A DNA stretch of 64,000 bases, from contig NZ_PUQD01000006.1 in assembly GCF_003331055.1 (NCBI RefSeq), positions 62,001-126,000 on the forward strand, written 5' to 3'. The first letter of the stretch is position 1. The number at the start of each line of letters is the position of its first letter. Shown in pieces: positions 8,379-17,852 of the stretch. Position numbers and translations under genes: made by a program. The notes under the pieces are model-generated. The model was given only the letters and a program-made list of their open reading frames with translations. It was not told the origin of the DNA and did not search any database. This DNA comes from Pseudomonas sp. AFG_SD02_1510_Pfu_092. Lineage in GTDB: Bacteria; Pseudomonadota; Gammaproteobacteria; Pseudomonadales; Pseudomonadaceae.

Positions 8379-9734
8379 GTGAAAATCGATCGGCCTTTAT
8401 GGGCATCCGGAGTGGTGTTGTCTGCGCAGCAGTTTCAACAGCAGGCCCGCTTTGAATCGTGGACCAATCAGAGTATTGCCTCACTGGGCTTGGTCCATCT
8501 TTGGGGCATCCGAAATATAGCGTTTGATGCAGATGCGCTGAGGTTGGGTAAGCTGATAACCACTCGGCTTCAGTTGTGCCTGCCAGACGGTACTTTGATC
8601 GATACCGAGCGGTTGGATCGACTACCCAGTGCTCTTGAGCTCTCTCGGGTATTGCCCGGTGATGTCCAGGCGGCAACGGTTGTGCTCGCTTTGCCACTGG
8701 AACAGGCCAATGGTAACAACTGCCTGTTTGAGGGCAACAGCTCCGAGCGGCCCGTCAGATATCACCAGGCATGGCGTGATACCAAGGATCTCTACACCGA
8801 TGAAATGCAGTCCATCAGCGTGCTCGAACATGCACTGAGCTTGCGTCTGGCTGATGACGATAATGCGGATTACGTGACCTGCCCCGTGGCTCGTTTGCTG
8901 CGTGATGGCAAGGATGGGTGGGCCATTGATGATACCTACATCCCGCCGTTGCTGAGGTTTGATGCTCATGCTGGGTTGTTGCGACAACTCGACAACTTGC
9001 TGACTCAGCTGTCCGCCAAGCGTGAGCGTTTGATGGGGATGCGCCGGGAGAGCAACCAGCGCATGGCGGACTTTGCTGTTGCGGATGTCACGTTGTTCTG
9101 GTTGCTCAACGCACTGAACACCTATCAGCCTGTGTTGGCAGACCTGAAAGCGCAACCTGCTAGGCATCCGGAACAGGTGTATCAAGAATTGGTGAAGCTT
9201 GCAGGTGGTCTGCTGACCTTCTCGTTAGACCAGCACATAGAGGACATACCTGCCTACCAGCACGCAGATCTTGAGGCGGTTTTTCCGCCGTTGATGCGTA
9301 CCCTTTCTACATTGCTGGAGGCGAGCCTGCCGTCACGTGTGCTGGCCTTGTCACTGGAGGCACGCAGCGCAAACCGTTGGCAGGTTTCTCTGAGCGATCC
9401 GCGTCTGCTTGAGCCAGATGGTGCTGACTTCTATCTCTCGGTTCGCTGCCGGCTTCCGGCCGTTCAGATTCAAAGCCAGTTCCCCCGGCTGTGCAAGATC
9501 GGTTCTCCCGATGACGTGGACCATCTCGTCAATGCGGCGCTCGATGGCGTTCCTCTGAAACCTTTGAGCCATGTGCCGGCGGCAATACCGTTGCGGCTGG
9601 AGAATCAGTACTTCGCACTCGACCTCGGCCATGCAAAAGGGCGTGCGATGTTGGCTAATGGGGTCTGTGCGGTCTATGTCCCGAGTATGTTTCAGGATAT
9701 CCAGCTCGAATTGTTTGCGGTGCTTCACTCATGA
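8379..9734 (+). CDS. tssK: T6SS baseplate protein TssK
   Basis: 451 residues from the GTG at 8379, preceded by GGGAG at 8366-8370. The family start (V)KIDRPLWASGVVLSAQQFQQQ is then at the N-terminus; the frame opens further upstream at 8352 but without family similarity. The body contains the TssK shoulder/neck sequence (LLRQLDNLLTQLSAKRERLMGMRR) and the C-terminal receptor-binding region (LPAVQIQSQFPRLCKIGSPDDV). TssK connects the TssEFG baseplate wedges to the membrane complex TssJLM. It overlaps tssL by ATGA. Confidence 0.93.
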   Translation: MKIDRPLWASGVVLSAQQFQQQARFESWTNQSIASLGLVHLWGIRNIAFDADALRLGKLITTRLQLCLPDGTLIDTERLDRLPSALELSRVLPGDVQAATVVLALPLEQANGNNCLFEGNSSERPVRYHQAWRDTKDLYTDEMQSISVLEHALSLRLADDDNADYVTCPVARLLRDGKDGWAIDDTYIPPLLRFDAHAGLLRQLDNLLTQLSAKRERLMGMRRESNQRMADFAVADVTLFWLLNALNTYQPVLADLKAQPARHPEQVYQELVKLAGGLLTFSLDQHIEDIPAYQHADLEAVFPPLMRTLSTLLEASLPSRVLALSLEARSANRWQVSLSDPRLLEPDGADFYLSVRCRLPAVQIQSQFPRLCKIGSPDDVDHLVNAALDGVPLKPLSHVPAAIPLRLENQYFALDLGHAKGRAMLANGVCAVYVPSMFQDIQLELFAVLHS

Positions 9735-10411
9735 ATCGTGCGACACAAAAGAACGCCACAGCCAAGGTGGATATCGACGCGCTGCTACAGGATACCTATC
9801 TGTTGGTGGTCGAGTTGCGACACGGTACTGGGGCGCACACCAGTCCAGAGCTGTGGTCACGTTGCGTTGCTGATGTCGAGCATGTACGCGCCACGCTTCA
9901 AGAGGGCGGCCTGGATCATCGTAGTATCGAGCTGATCAGTCATGCGCAATGTGCCCTTCTGGACGAGACAGTGCTTGCTTGCGCCGAGGGTCGAGCCCAT
10001 GAGGATTGGGCGATGGAGACCTTGCAGGCAAAGTTCTTCAGCAGCCACCAGGCGGGTGAGTCGCTCTACGAAGATATGCGTACTGCGCTGCGCGAGGCCT
10101 CTGTGCACCCTCACGTACTCACGGTCTTTCAGCGGGTGCTGATGCTTGGCTTCTTGGGCCGCTATCGAGATGCCAATCACCCGGAGCGGCAGCAGTTGTT
10201 GACTGCCATCTCTGCCGAGGTGCCACCTCTGGTCACAAGCCAGTCACTGGTCATCCCGCTAGACACTGGTCCACGGATGCCGATCTGGGGATGGCTGCGC
10301 GCTCCTCTGGTTCACATCGTGATGGCCGCTGCGCTGTTGGTAGGCGCCTGGTGGGGGCTTGATAACGCGTTAGGTGAGGCAGTGGCCTCACTCTTGCCGG
10401 TGCAGGAGTGA
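9731..10411 (+). CDS. tssL: T6SS membrane complex protein TssL (DotU/IcmH)
   Basis: 226 residues. A cytoplasmic helical DotU domain has the characteristic ISHAQCALLDETVLAC and LMLGFLGRYRD patterns, followed by a single C-terminal membrane helix (about residues 188-210, LVHIVMAAALLVGAWWGL). TssL sits in the inner membrane with TssM and docks the baseplate through TssK. This version has no peptidoglycan-binding extension; that module is on the next gene. It overlaps tssK (ATGA) and the next gene (GTGA). Confidence 0.94.
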   Translation: MNRATQKNATAKVDIDALLQDTYLLVVELRHGTGAHTSPELWSRCVADVEHVRATLQEGGLDHRSIELISHAQCALLDETVLACAEGRAHEDWAMETLQAKFFSSHQAGESLYEDMRTALREASVHPHVLTVFQRVLMLGFLGRYRDANHPERQQLLTAISAEVPPLVTSQSLVIPLDTGPRMPIWGWLRAPLVHIVMAAALLVGAWWGLDNALGEAVASLLPVQE

Positions 10412-12144
10412 GCGTAATGCCGGGGATACACAGACAAGGGCTTTGGCTATGGGCCGGTGCGCTGTCCTTGTTGTTGATTGCCACGTTGCCGCTGGCTGCA
10501 GGGGTTCAAGCCATCGCGGCTCTGCTAGTCAGTGCTTTGGTGGCGGTGGGTTGGCGCCGGATATTACGTGCTACCGGAAAACGTACACAGCTGCAGTGGA
10601 GCAGCGGTGTCAGCCTGCCTGCTGGATCGTATCGTCATCCCGTTGTTCTGGTGGTAGGTGATTGCCTGGCTGAGCTGTTTGAGGCCTCGTCTGCTGAGCA
10701 GTTGGCTCCACGAGTAACAGGGGAGGGGTGTTATGTGCCAGTGCCCGACCTTTCGAAGTTGCCCGTAACCGTCGCCGATCTCTTGCTGGAGCGGCCAGAG
10801 TGGGGTGGGCAGCTCAGCGTCATGTGGGTCGTAACCCCCAGTGCCCATACTGACGGCGCAGTGCTTGCGAACCAGATACAAAGCTTGTGCCATCAGGTCG
10901 TGATAGTGCGCAAGCGAGGTACTTCGCTGCCGCTGCTGATTGTGGGCTACTTCCCGAGCGCATTTGGGGCGTCGCCCTGGTTCAGCTGGGAGGCTGAAGT
11001 ATCAACTGTGCGAGTGCGTGAGGCGTGTGAGTGCCTGACACTTACCGAATGGCAGCACAGGGGCACAGAACCTGGAAGCCAAGCCGATCGACTACGAGCC
11101 ACGGTGCAGTTGAACGCAGCCGTTGGTTGGCTGAACGGAGCGTGCTTGCCCGAAATGGGCAGGCGCGATTCTCGCGCAGAAATGGCATCTGCGTTCGCCG
11201 TTGCGGTTGCATTTGTTCCCAGGTCTGAGGGGGCGCGTGACAGCAACCTCTGGCACCGTTGGCTGCAGGAGCGGACAGGCCTTTCCTTCAGTGGTGTGGC
11301 TAATCAGGCCAACGCGTCATTGCCCTTTCCTGATGCGCTGCTACATCTGCTGCCCGGCAGGGCTCAACACAGTCGGCGAAGCGGGGCCCTGGTGATAGGG
11401 GTCTGGTTGTTCGTGCTGACGGCTTGCGTCGCACTGATCAGCTCTGCCAGGCAAAACACGCTCCTGATACGCCAGGTCACCGATGACTTGCGACGCTACA
11501 GCACTGTTTCGCTGATCCCCGATGCGGACAAAGTGTCGCAACGCCAGGAGGCACTGATGGTGCTTCGCCAGGATGCGCAGCGCCTGGATCACTACTACCG
11601 CCAGGGGGAGCCGTGGTCACTTGGTATCGGGCTGTATCAAGGCGAAAGATTACGTCCGTCACTGTTGGCTGCGATCAACGGCCACCGCATACCGACCGTG
11701 CCTCAAGGCGTGCCTGAAAAGCCACGCACGGTTCGCCTGGACAGCTTGTCGCTGTTCAACAGTGGCAGCGCGCAGTTGAAGCCAGAGTCGACCAAGTTCC
11801 TGGTGAATGCGTTTGCGGGCATCAAGGCCCAGCCAGGTTGGTTGATCGTGATCACGGGTCACACGGATACGACGGGTAGTGACGAACAGAACCTGCGCTT
11901 GTCGCGAGCACGCGCCGCTGCGGTTCACGACTGGATTCAACACATGGGTGACATACCCAGCAATTGCTTCGCAGTACAAGGCTTGGGGGCGAGTGAGCCC
12001 GTTGCAAGCAATGACACGGAACAAGGACGGTCGGCCAATCGCCGAGTTGAAATTCGCCTGGTGCCCGAGGCGGGGGCTTGTCAGTCCTCGACTACGGCCT
12101 CGGGATTGCAACCCCTGTCGCACTCCGCGACGCCCAACGCTTGA
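10408..12144 (+). CDS. T6SS-associated OmpA-family protein (TagL-like)
   Basis: 578 residues. Two hydrophobic segments lie near the N-terminus (about residues 12-50), there is a large soluble domain, and a further membrane helix is at about 325-345 (VIGVWLFVLTACVALIS). The OmpA peptidoglycan-binding domain at about 445-560 contains NSGSAQLKPEST, GHTDTTGSDEQNLRLSRARA and SANRRVEIRLVPE. It probably anchors the TssJLM complex to the cell wall, a role that TagL or an extended TssL plays elsewhere. The start is the GTG at 10408 that overlaps the tssL stop; an ATG at 10417 is possible. Its OmpA module is nearly duplicated in the last gene of the locus. Confidence 0.85.
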   Translation: MSVMPGIHRQGLWLWAGALSLLLIATLPLAAGVQAIAALLVSALVAVGWRRILRATGKRTQLQWSSGVSLPAGSYRHPVVLVVGDCLAELFEASSAEQLAPRVTGEGCYVPVPDLSKLPVTVADLLLERPEWGGQLSVMWVVTPSAHTDGAVLANQIQSLCHQVVIVRKRGTSLPLLIVGYFPSAFGASPWFSWEAEVSTVRVREACECLTLTEWQHRGTEPGSQADRLRATVQLNAAVGWLNGACLPEMGRRDSRAEMASAFAVAVAFVPRSEGARDSNLWHRWLQERTGLSFSGVANQANASLPFPDALLHLLPGRAQHSRRSGALVIGVWLFVLTACVALISSARQNTLLIRQVTDDLRRYSTVSLIPDADKVSQRQEALMVLRQDAQRLDHYYRQGEPWSLGIGLYQGERLRPSLLAAINGHRIPTVPQGVPEKPRTVRLDSLSLFNSGSAQLKPESTKFLVNAFAGIKAQPGWLIVITGHTDTTGSDEQNLRLSRARAAAVHDWIQHMGDIPSNCFAVQGLGASEPVASNDTEQGRSANRRVEIRLVPEAGACQSSTTASGLQPLSHSATPNA

Positions 12145-12160
12145 AATGAGGAACTTCTAA

Positions 12161-12664
12161 ATGGCTATCCCTGTTTACCTGTGGCTGAAAGACGATGGCG
12201 GGGCCGATATCAAAGGCTCGGTGGATGTAAAGGGCCGCGAAGGTAGTATTGAAGTGGTCGGTCAAGATCATGATCTGTATATCCCAACCGATAACAACAC
12301 CGGCAAATTAACCGGTACGCGTATCCATACACCTTTTGTTTTCACCAAGGAGATAGACGCCTCTTCTCCTTACCTCTACAAGGCTGTGACGACCGGGCAG
12401 ACGCTTAAAGAAGCGGAGTTCAAATGGTACAAAATCAATGATGCCGGGCAGGAGGTGGAGTATTTCAACACCAAACTGGAAAACGTCAAGGTCGTGAAAG
12501 TTGCACCAAAGATGCACGACGTCAAAGACCCAGCGAAAGAGAAACACAATCACTTGGAATTGGTCGAGTTGCGCTACGAGAAGATCACTTGGGCTTTCAA
12601 GGATGGAAACATCATCCATTCGGATTCTTGGAATGAACGCCCTAGCGCCGCTGCCGCTGGATAA
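12161..12664 (+). CDS. hcp: T6SS tube protein Hcp (TssD)
   Basis: 167 residues. Typical Hcp1-family sequence: it begins MAIPVYLWLKDDGGADIKG, contains GKLTGTRIHTPFVFTKEID and the IDDAGQEVEY-like region at about 90, and ends with RYEKITWAFKDGNIIHSDSW. Hcp hexamers stack into the inner tube and can chaperone effectors. GAGGAAC is placed 7 bases before the ATG. No terminator lies between the preceding gene and hcp, so it is probably read from the upstream promoter as well. Confidence 0.96.
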   Translation: MAIPVYLWLKDDGGADIKGSVDVKGREGSIEVVGQDHDLYIPTDNNTGKLTGTRIHTPFVFTKEIDASSPYLYKAVTTGQTLKEAEFKWYKINDAGQEVEYFNTKLENVKVVKVAPKMHDVKDPAKEKHNHLELVELRYEKITWAFKDGNIIHSDSWNERPSAAAAG

Positions 12665-12813
12665 AGACTGGCTGTCAGCCCAAGTTGGTTGACGGCCCCC
12701 AGTGTCTTGGGTTGAGCGTCCGTGCGCGGACGTTCAGCCAAATACACCTCAGATAGTCAGATGCGCTCGCACTTGTGGCGACATGTTGATCATTGACGAC
12801 AAGGATGCCCTGT

Positions 12814-15468
12814 ATGGCACACGATCCTACACGCCTGCTTCGCCGGCTAAACGCCTATTGTACCCAGGCACTCACGGCAGCAGCTTCACTTTGCCAGGCA
12901 CGTGGGCACAGTCATATCACCGTTGAACACTGGCTGTTGAAATTGTTTGAACAAGGCGAGGGTGATCTCGTGGTCATCGCCCGCCGATACGAGTGGGATA
13001 TGGATGCCATCTGGCGGGGACTGCTCGACCACTTCAACACATTGCCGCGCAGCGTTCTCAGCAAACCTCAGCTGAGCGGTGAAGTGCGGCAGCTGATCAC
13101 CAATGCCTGGTTGTTAGCATCGCTGGATCGTGACTGTGAGCAGTTGCGATCCGTTCACCTGCTGGGGGCGTTATTTGAAGCTCCAAACCTGCTTAAGTGT
13201 TCAGCCGCTTGGCCTGTATTGAGCATCGGTCCTATGCAATCGGAGCAAATGAAAACGCTGCTCGAATTTGACTCGGAAGAACATCAATCAGAGCAGAGGT
13301 CATTGTTCAAGCCAGAAGTGCCAGGAAAGGCTGAGGCTGTGGTCGGTACAGGCGGTGATTCGGCACTACTCGCCATCTTGGATCAGTTCAGCCATGACGT
13401 TACTGCCAAGGCTGCAGCAGGGCAGATTGATCCGGTCTTCGGCCGCGACGATGAGATCCGTCAGATGATCGATGTGCTGAGCCGTCGGCGCAAGAACAAC
13501 CCCATTCTGGTAGGCGATCCAGGTGTCGGCAAAACCGCGCTGGTCGAGGGGCTGGCTTTACGCATCGCCAGCGGCGATGTCCCCGATAGCCTGAAACCGG
13601 TGTGCATCCGTACGCTGGACCTGGGGTTGTTCCAGGCGGGCGCCGGGGTCAAAGGCGAGTTTGAGCAACGGCTGAAAAATGTGATCGACGCTGTTCAGCG
13701 GTCAGAGACTCCGGTGCTGCTGTTCATCGATGAAGCTCACACATTGATCGGGGCTGGTAACCAGGCAGGGGGCGCAGACGCCGCGAATCTGTTGAAGCCT
13801 GCCTTGGCACGTGGGGAGCTGCGCACCATCGCTGCCACCACCTGGAGTGAATACAAGCAGTACTTCGAGCGCGATGCGGCGCTGGAGCGGCGCTTCCAGA
13901 TGATCAAGGTCGATGAGCCAGATGATGCCAATGCCTGTGTGATGCTGCGAGGGCTCAAAGCGCGTTATGCCAGCTACCACGGCGTGCATGTCCAAGACGC
14001 TGCGGTGCAGGCAGCGGTTAGCTTGTCTCGCCGTTTTTTGACGGGGCGACGTTTACCGGACAAAGCGGTGGATCTGATTGATACCGCCTGTGCGCGGGTT
14101 CGCATGAGCTTGGACTGCGAACCTCAGGCTCTGGTCCAGCTGAAGTCGCAGAAGATGGCTTTCACGGCAGAGCGGATGGCGCTGGAAGACGACGCACAGC
14201 TTACCGGTAATTCGGATGAATCTCGCTTGGCGAAGATCACTGCCCAACTGGTGCAGCTGGAGAGTCAGCAAGCCGCGTTGGAGTTGCAGTACCAACAAGA
14301 GCTCGATCTCACCCACCAGCTGCTCAATGCTCGCCAGGCCGAGCAGGTCGATACAACTGTCTGCGCTCGGCTTCAAGATCAACTCAGCTATGTGCAGGGG
14401 AGTCGGCCACTGCTGTCACTCGACGTGTGCGCACGCAGTGTGGCTGAAGTGATCGCCGACTGGACGGGCGTGCCTCTCGGCAGCTTGCTGAAGGACGAAC
14501 ATGCCAGCTTGTTGAACCTGGAAGATCAGTTGGCCGAGCGTGTTGTTGGTCAAGACCTCGCGCTGCTTGCGCTTGCCCAACGGTTGCGTGCCGCCCGAAC
14601 GGGCCTCACTGATGACAAAGCACCGATGGGCGTGTTCCTGCTGGTCGGGACCAGTGGTATCGGCAAGACAGAGACGGCCCATGCATTGGCCAGCAGCCTG
14701 TTCGGTGGTGAGAAATCGTTGATCACGCTGAACATGTCGGAGTACCAGGAGGCGCATACCGTCAGCCAACTCAAAGGTTCGCCGCCCGGCTATGTGGGCT
14801 ACGGTCAGGGCGGGGTGCTCACCGAAGCCGTTCGCCAGCGCCCCTACAGCGTCGTGTTGCTGGATGAAGTCGAGAAGGCCCACCGTGACGTGCTCAACCT
14901 GTTCTATCAGGTGTTCGACCGCGGCTTCATGCGTGATGGAGAAGGAAGGGAGATCGATTTTCGCAACACGGTCATCTTGATGACTTCCAACCTGGGTAGC
15001 GACCTGCTGCAAGGCAGTGTCGAGCAGCAGCCAGACATTGGGGAAGCGGTACTGCACGAACTACTGCGTCCCGTGTTGCGCGAGCACTTCCAGCCTGCGC
15101 TGTTGGCGCGCTTCCAGACCTTGATCTTCCGCCCGCTGGGGAGCGATGCACTCAAGCGCATAGTCGCCATCAAGCTTGATCAAGTGGCCAAACGCTTGCT
15201 ACGCCATTACGGCCTGCAATGTGAGGTTGATGACTCGCTCTACGAAGCGCTGGTCGCCGCCTGCCTTTTGCCCGATACCGGCGCTCGCAATATCGATAGC
15301 TTGCTCAACCAGCAGATCCTGCCGGTCCTCAGCCAACAGTTGCTGCAGCGCCAAGCCCTCGGTCAGCCAACACAAGCTGTGACGCTCGGGTACTGCGAAG
15401 ACGCTGGTATCAGTTTGAGCTTTTCGGATGAACACGACCCAGCGCTGCTGGCTACCGAGAGGACCTGA
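12814..15468 (+). CDS. clpV: T6SS sheath-recycling AAA+ ATPase ClpV (TssH)
   Basis: 884 residues from the ATG at 12814, which has AAGGA at 12801-12805; the frame is open from 12793. A ClpN-type N-domain (residues 1-150) precedes two AAA+ modules. Walker A motifs are GDPGVGKTALVEG (about residue 233) and GTSGIGKTETAHAL (about 611), with Walker B LLFIDEAHTLIGAG in D1 and VVLLDEVEKAHRDV in D2 and a middle coiled coil between them. ClpV extracts VipA/VipB from contracted sheaths. The pore motif and PTGLV-like D2 entry distinguish it from ClpB. vgrG follows two bases after the stop. Confidence 0.95.
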   Translation: MAHDPTRLLRRLNAYCTQALTAAASLCQARGHSHITVEHWLLKLFEQGEGDLVVIARRYEWDMDAIWRGLLDHFNTLPRSVLSKPQLSGEVRQLITNAWLLASLDRDCEQLRSVHLLGALFEAPNLLKCSAAWPVLSIGPMQSEQMKTLLEFDSEEHQSEQRSLFKPEVPGKAEAVVGTGGDSALLAILDQFSHDVTAKAAAGQIDPVFGRDDEIRQMIDVLSRRRKNNPILVGDPGVGKTALVEGLALRIASGDVPDSLKPVCIRTLDLGLFQAGAGVKGEFEQRLKNVIDAVQRSETPVLLFIDEAHTLIGAGNQAGGADAANLLKPALARGELRTIAATTWSEYKQYFERDAALERRFQMIKVDEPDDANACVMLRGLKARYASYHGVHVQDAAVQAAVSLSRRFLTGRRLPDKAVDLIDTACARVRMSLDCEPQALVQLKSQKMAFTAERMALEDDAQLTGNSDESRLAKITAQLVQLESQQAALELQYQQELDLTHQLLNARQAEQVDTTVCARLQDQLSYVQGSRPLLSLDVCARSVAEVIADWTGVPLGSLLKDEHASLLNLEDQLAERVVGQDLALLALAQRLRAARTGLTDDKAPMGVFLLVGTSGIGKTETAHALASSLFGGEKSLITLNMSEYQEAHTVSQLKGSPPGYVGYGQGGVLTEAVRQRPYSVVLLDEVEKAHRDVLNLFYQVFDRGFMRDGEGREIDFRNTVILMTSNLGSDLLQGSVEQQPDIGEAVLHELLRPVLREHFQPALLARFQTLIFRPLGSDALKRIVAIKLDQVAKRLLRHYGLQCEVDDSLYEALVAACLLPDTGARNIDSLLNQQILPVLSQQLLQRQALGQPTQAVTLGYCEDAGISLSFSDEHDPALLATERT

Positions 15469-15470
15469 TC

Positions 15471-17852
15471 ATGGCGAAGCCAATAATGGGTTCCACCCAC
15501 AACCGCTATCAGTTAGAAGTTGAAGACCTCACGGCCGAACTCGATGTACTGTCATTCAAAGGCGAGGAATGGCTAAGCCAGCCATTCAAGTACACCATTG
15601 CGTTCACTTCCCAAGAGCAGGATATCGAGGCGGCGCAGATCCTTGGTAAGGATGCCAGCTTCCATCTGGGCAAGTCTGAACTGATCACTCAGCTTCCAAT
15701 GCCTGACGGGGCGTCACGCACAGTGCATGGCGTGATCACGGGTTTCAAGCGTGTCTCCGGCTCCCGGGATGAAGCCCGCTACCAAGTCACCCTTGAAGCG
15801 CACCTGGCATTGCTCGGACGTGGCAAGCAGTACCGGATCTATCAGCATCAGTCGGTACCGGAGATCGTCGAAAGCATCCTGCGCAGTCGCCACCAGCTGG
15901 AAGGGCAGCACTTCGTGTTCGACCTGGCACGCGAATACCCCAAGCGTGAACAGGTCATGCAGTACGGCGAGAGCGATCTGGCCTTCATCAGCCGTCTGCT
16001 GGCGGAAGTCGGCATCTGGTATCGCTTCACCCACAACGATCGGCTGTACATTGATGTGGTCGAGTTTCACGACCATCAACGGCACTACCAGTTCGGCATC
16101 AAGCTGCCGCATCGCCCCCTGTCGGGTTTGACCAGCAATGGTCAGGACGGCGTATGGGCGCTGCAAGTTCAGCATCAGGTGGTGGAGCAACACATCAATG
16201 TGCGTGCCTATCACCACCGGGACGCAGCCGCCTTCCTGGATGGCGAGGTTGATCACAGCCGGGGTGCTACCACTACTTACGGCGAAGGCTATCACTACGG
16301 CGAACCCTATACCGCGCTGGGTGACGCAATTGACCGGGATGAAGACCTGCTCAGCGAAAGCGGCTACTTCTATGCGCGCCTGAATCATGAACGCTTTCTC
16401 AACGACCAGACCCGTTGCAACGGTGTCAGCAGCAGCGTGACGCTGGCCCCAGGGCAAGTGCTGACGGTCACTGACGGGGCGCCGCAGGTCTTTGAGCCTG
16501 GCGTGGTCATCACCCATCTGACCGTCGAGGCAGCACGCGACCGGAGCTTGGAAGCCAAGTTCGAAGCGATCCCCTACTCGGAGACGATAGGATTTCGGCC
16601 AAAATTGCTGGGCAAACCACAGATTGCCGGTACGGTGCCGGCGCGGGTCACCAGTACGCAAAAGAACGATCCTTATGGCCATATCGATATGGAGGGACGC
16701 TACCGGGTCAATTTCCTGTTCGACCGGGACACCTGGCGAGCAGGCGAGGAAAGCGTCTGGCTACGTCTGGCACGCCCCTACGCCGGTGACACCCATGGCC
16801 TGCATTTGCCGTTGATCTGCGGTACTGAAGTGGCGGTGGCGTTCGCGCAAGGTGATCCAGACCGGCCCTACATCGCCCATGCCTTGCACGACAGTGAACA
16901 TCCCGACCACGTGACGCTGCGCAACTACAAGCGCAATGTGCTTCGAACCCCGGCGAACAACAAGTTGCGCCTGGACGATACGCGTGGGCAGGAGCACATC
17001 AAGCTCAGTACCGAGCACAGTGGCAAGAGCCAGCTCAACTTGGGACATTTGGTGGATTCGGACAATCAGAAACGAGGAGAAGGCTTTGAGTTGCGAACCG
17101 ATGCTTGGGGGGCGATTCGTGGCGGCAAGGGCGTATTCATTAGTGCTGACAAACAGGCTAATGCTGCGGGCGGCGTGCTCACCATGGACGGCGCCAACAC
17201 CCAGTTAGAGAGCGCGAAGCAACAACTGGCCCAGTGGAGCCAAATTGCTCAGACCCATCGCAGCCGCCAGCCTGATGTCGAGGCGTTTAGCCGGTTCAAG
17301 GCTGAGGCAAAAAACCTCAAAGGCTCCGCAATTCTTCTTAGTGCACCTGATGGTATTGGTGCAGTGACGCCGGCAAGTTTGCTCTTGAAAAGCGGTGAAG
17401 CACTCAGTGTTCAAACTGACGAAGAACTCAACTTGACTGCAGGCAAGCGGCTGTTTGCCCACTCCGGCCAGGGCATCTCGTTGTTAGCGCAACTGCAAGG
17501 TATGCGTCTGGTCTCCGGCAAAGGCCCCTTGGAAATCGAGTCGCATGGCGACTTGCTCAATCTGATTGCTCAGCAAGACATTACTGTCCAGTCTGTGGGG
17601 GGGCACATTCAATTGACCGCAAAGAAGGGCATTACGCTCGGCTGTGGCGGCGGTTACATCCGTATTACAGATCAAGGTGAAATTCAGATTCATAGCCCGG
17701 GACTGATCAGTCTCAAGGGCAAACATCGATTTAACCCCCCGGCGGGTGAGGCCTTCGAACTGCCTGAGTTGCCGGGGGCTGTATGTAAGGAATGCTTGAA
17801 GAGGGCGCAAGCCGCTGCACAGGGCTTCGTACTCAGGGAGGCACAGGCATGA
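15471..17852 (+). CDS. vgrG: T6SS spike protein VgrG (TssI) with DUF2345 and short C-terminal tail
   Basis: 793 residues. A gp27-like head starts at residue 5 (RYQLEVEDLTAELDVLSF). The gp5/OB region around 370-450 includes HIDMEGRYRVNFLFDRDTW and the conserved PYAGDTHGLHLPLICGTEV. A beta-helix/DUF2345 segment follows, with ITLGCGGGYIRITDQGEIQIHSPG near the end. It finishes with a Cys-containing tail (about residues 765-793) rather than a toxin domain. The tail probably helps load the effector encoded downstream through the DUF4123 adaptor. The stop overlaps the adaptor start by ATGA. Confidence 0.94.
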   Translation: MAKPIMGSTHNRYQLEVEDLTAELDVLSFKGEEWLSQPFKYTIAFTSQEQDIEAAQILGKDASFHLGKSELITQLPMPDGASRTVHGVITGFKRVSGSRDEARYQVTLEAHLALLGRGKQYRIYQHQSVPEIVESILRSRHQLEGQHFVFDLAREYPKREQVMQYGESDLAFISRLLAEVGIWYRFTHNDRLYIDVVEFHDHQRHYQFGIKLPHRPLSGLTSNGQDGVWALQVQHQVVEQHINVRAYHHRDAAAFLDGEVDHSRGATTTYGEGYHYGEPYTALGDAIDRDEDLLSESGYFYARLNHERFLNDQTRCNGVSSSVTLAPGQVLTVTDGAPQVFEPGVVITHLTVEAARDRSLEAKFEAIPYSETIGFRPKLLGKPQIAGTVPARVTSTQKNDPYGHIDMEGRYRVNFLFDRDTWRAGEESVWLRLARPYAGDTHGLHLPLICGTEVAVAFAQGDPDRPYIAHALHDSEHPDHVTLRNYKRNVLRTPANNKLRLDDTRGQEHIKLSTEHSGKSQLNLGHLVDSDNQKRGEGFELRTDAWGAIRGGKGVFISADKQANAAGGVLTMDGANTQLESAKQQLAQWSQIAQTHRSRQPDVEAFSRFKAEAKNLKGSAILLSAPDGIGAVTPASLLLKSGEALSVQTDEELNLTAGKRLFAHSGQGISLLAQLQGMRLVSGKGPLEIESHGDLLNLIAQQDITVQSVGGHIQLTAKKGITLGCGGGYIRITDQGEIQIHSPGLISLKGKHRFNPPAGEAFELPELPGAVCKECLKRAQAAAQGFVLREAQA

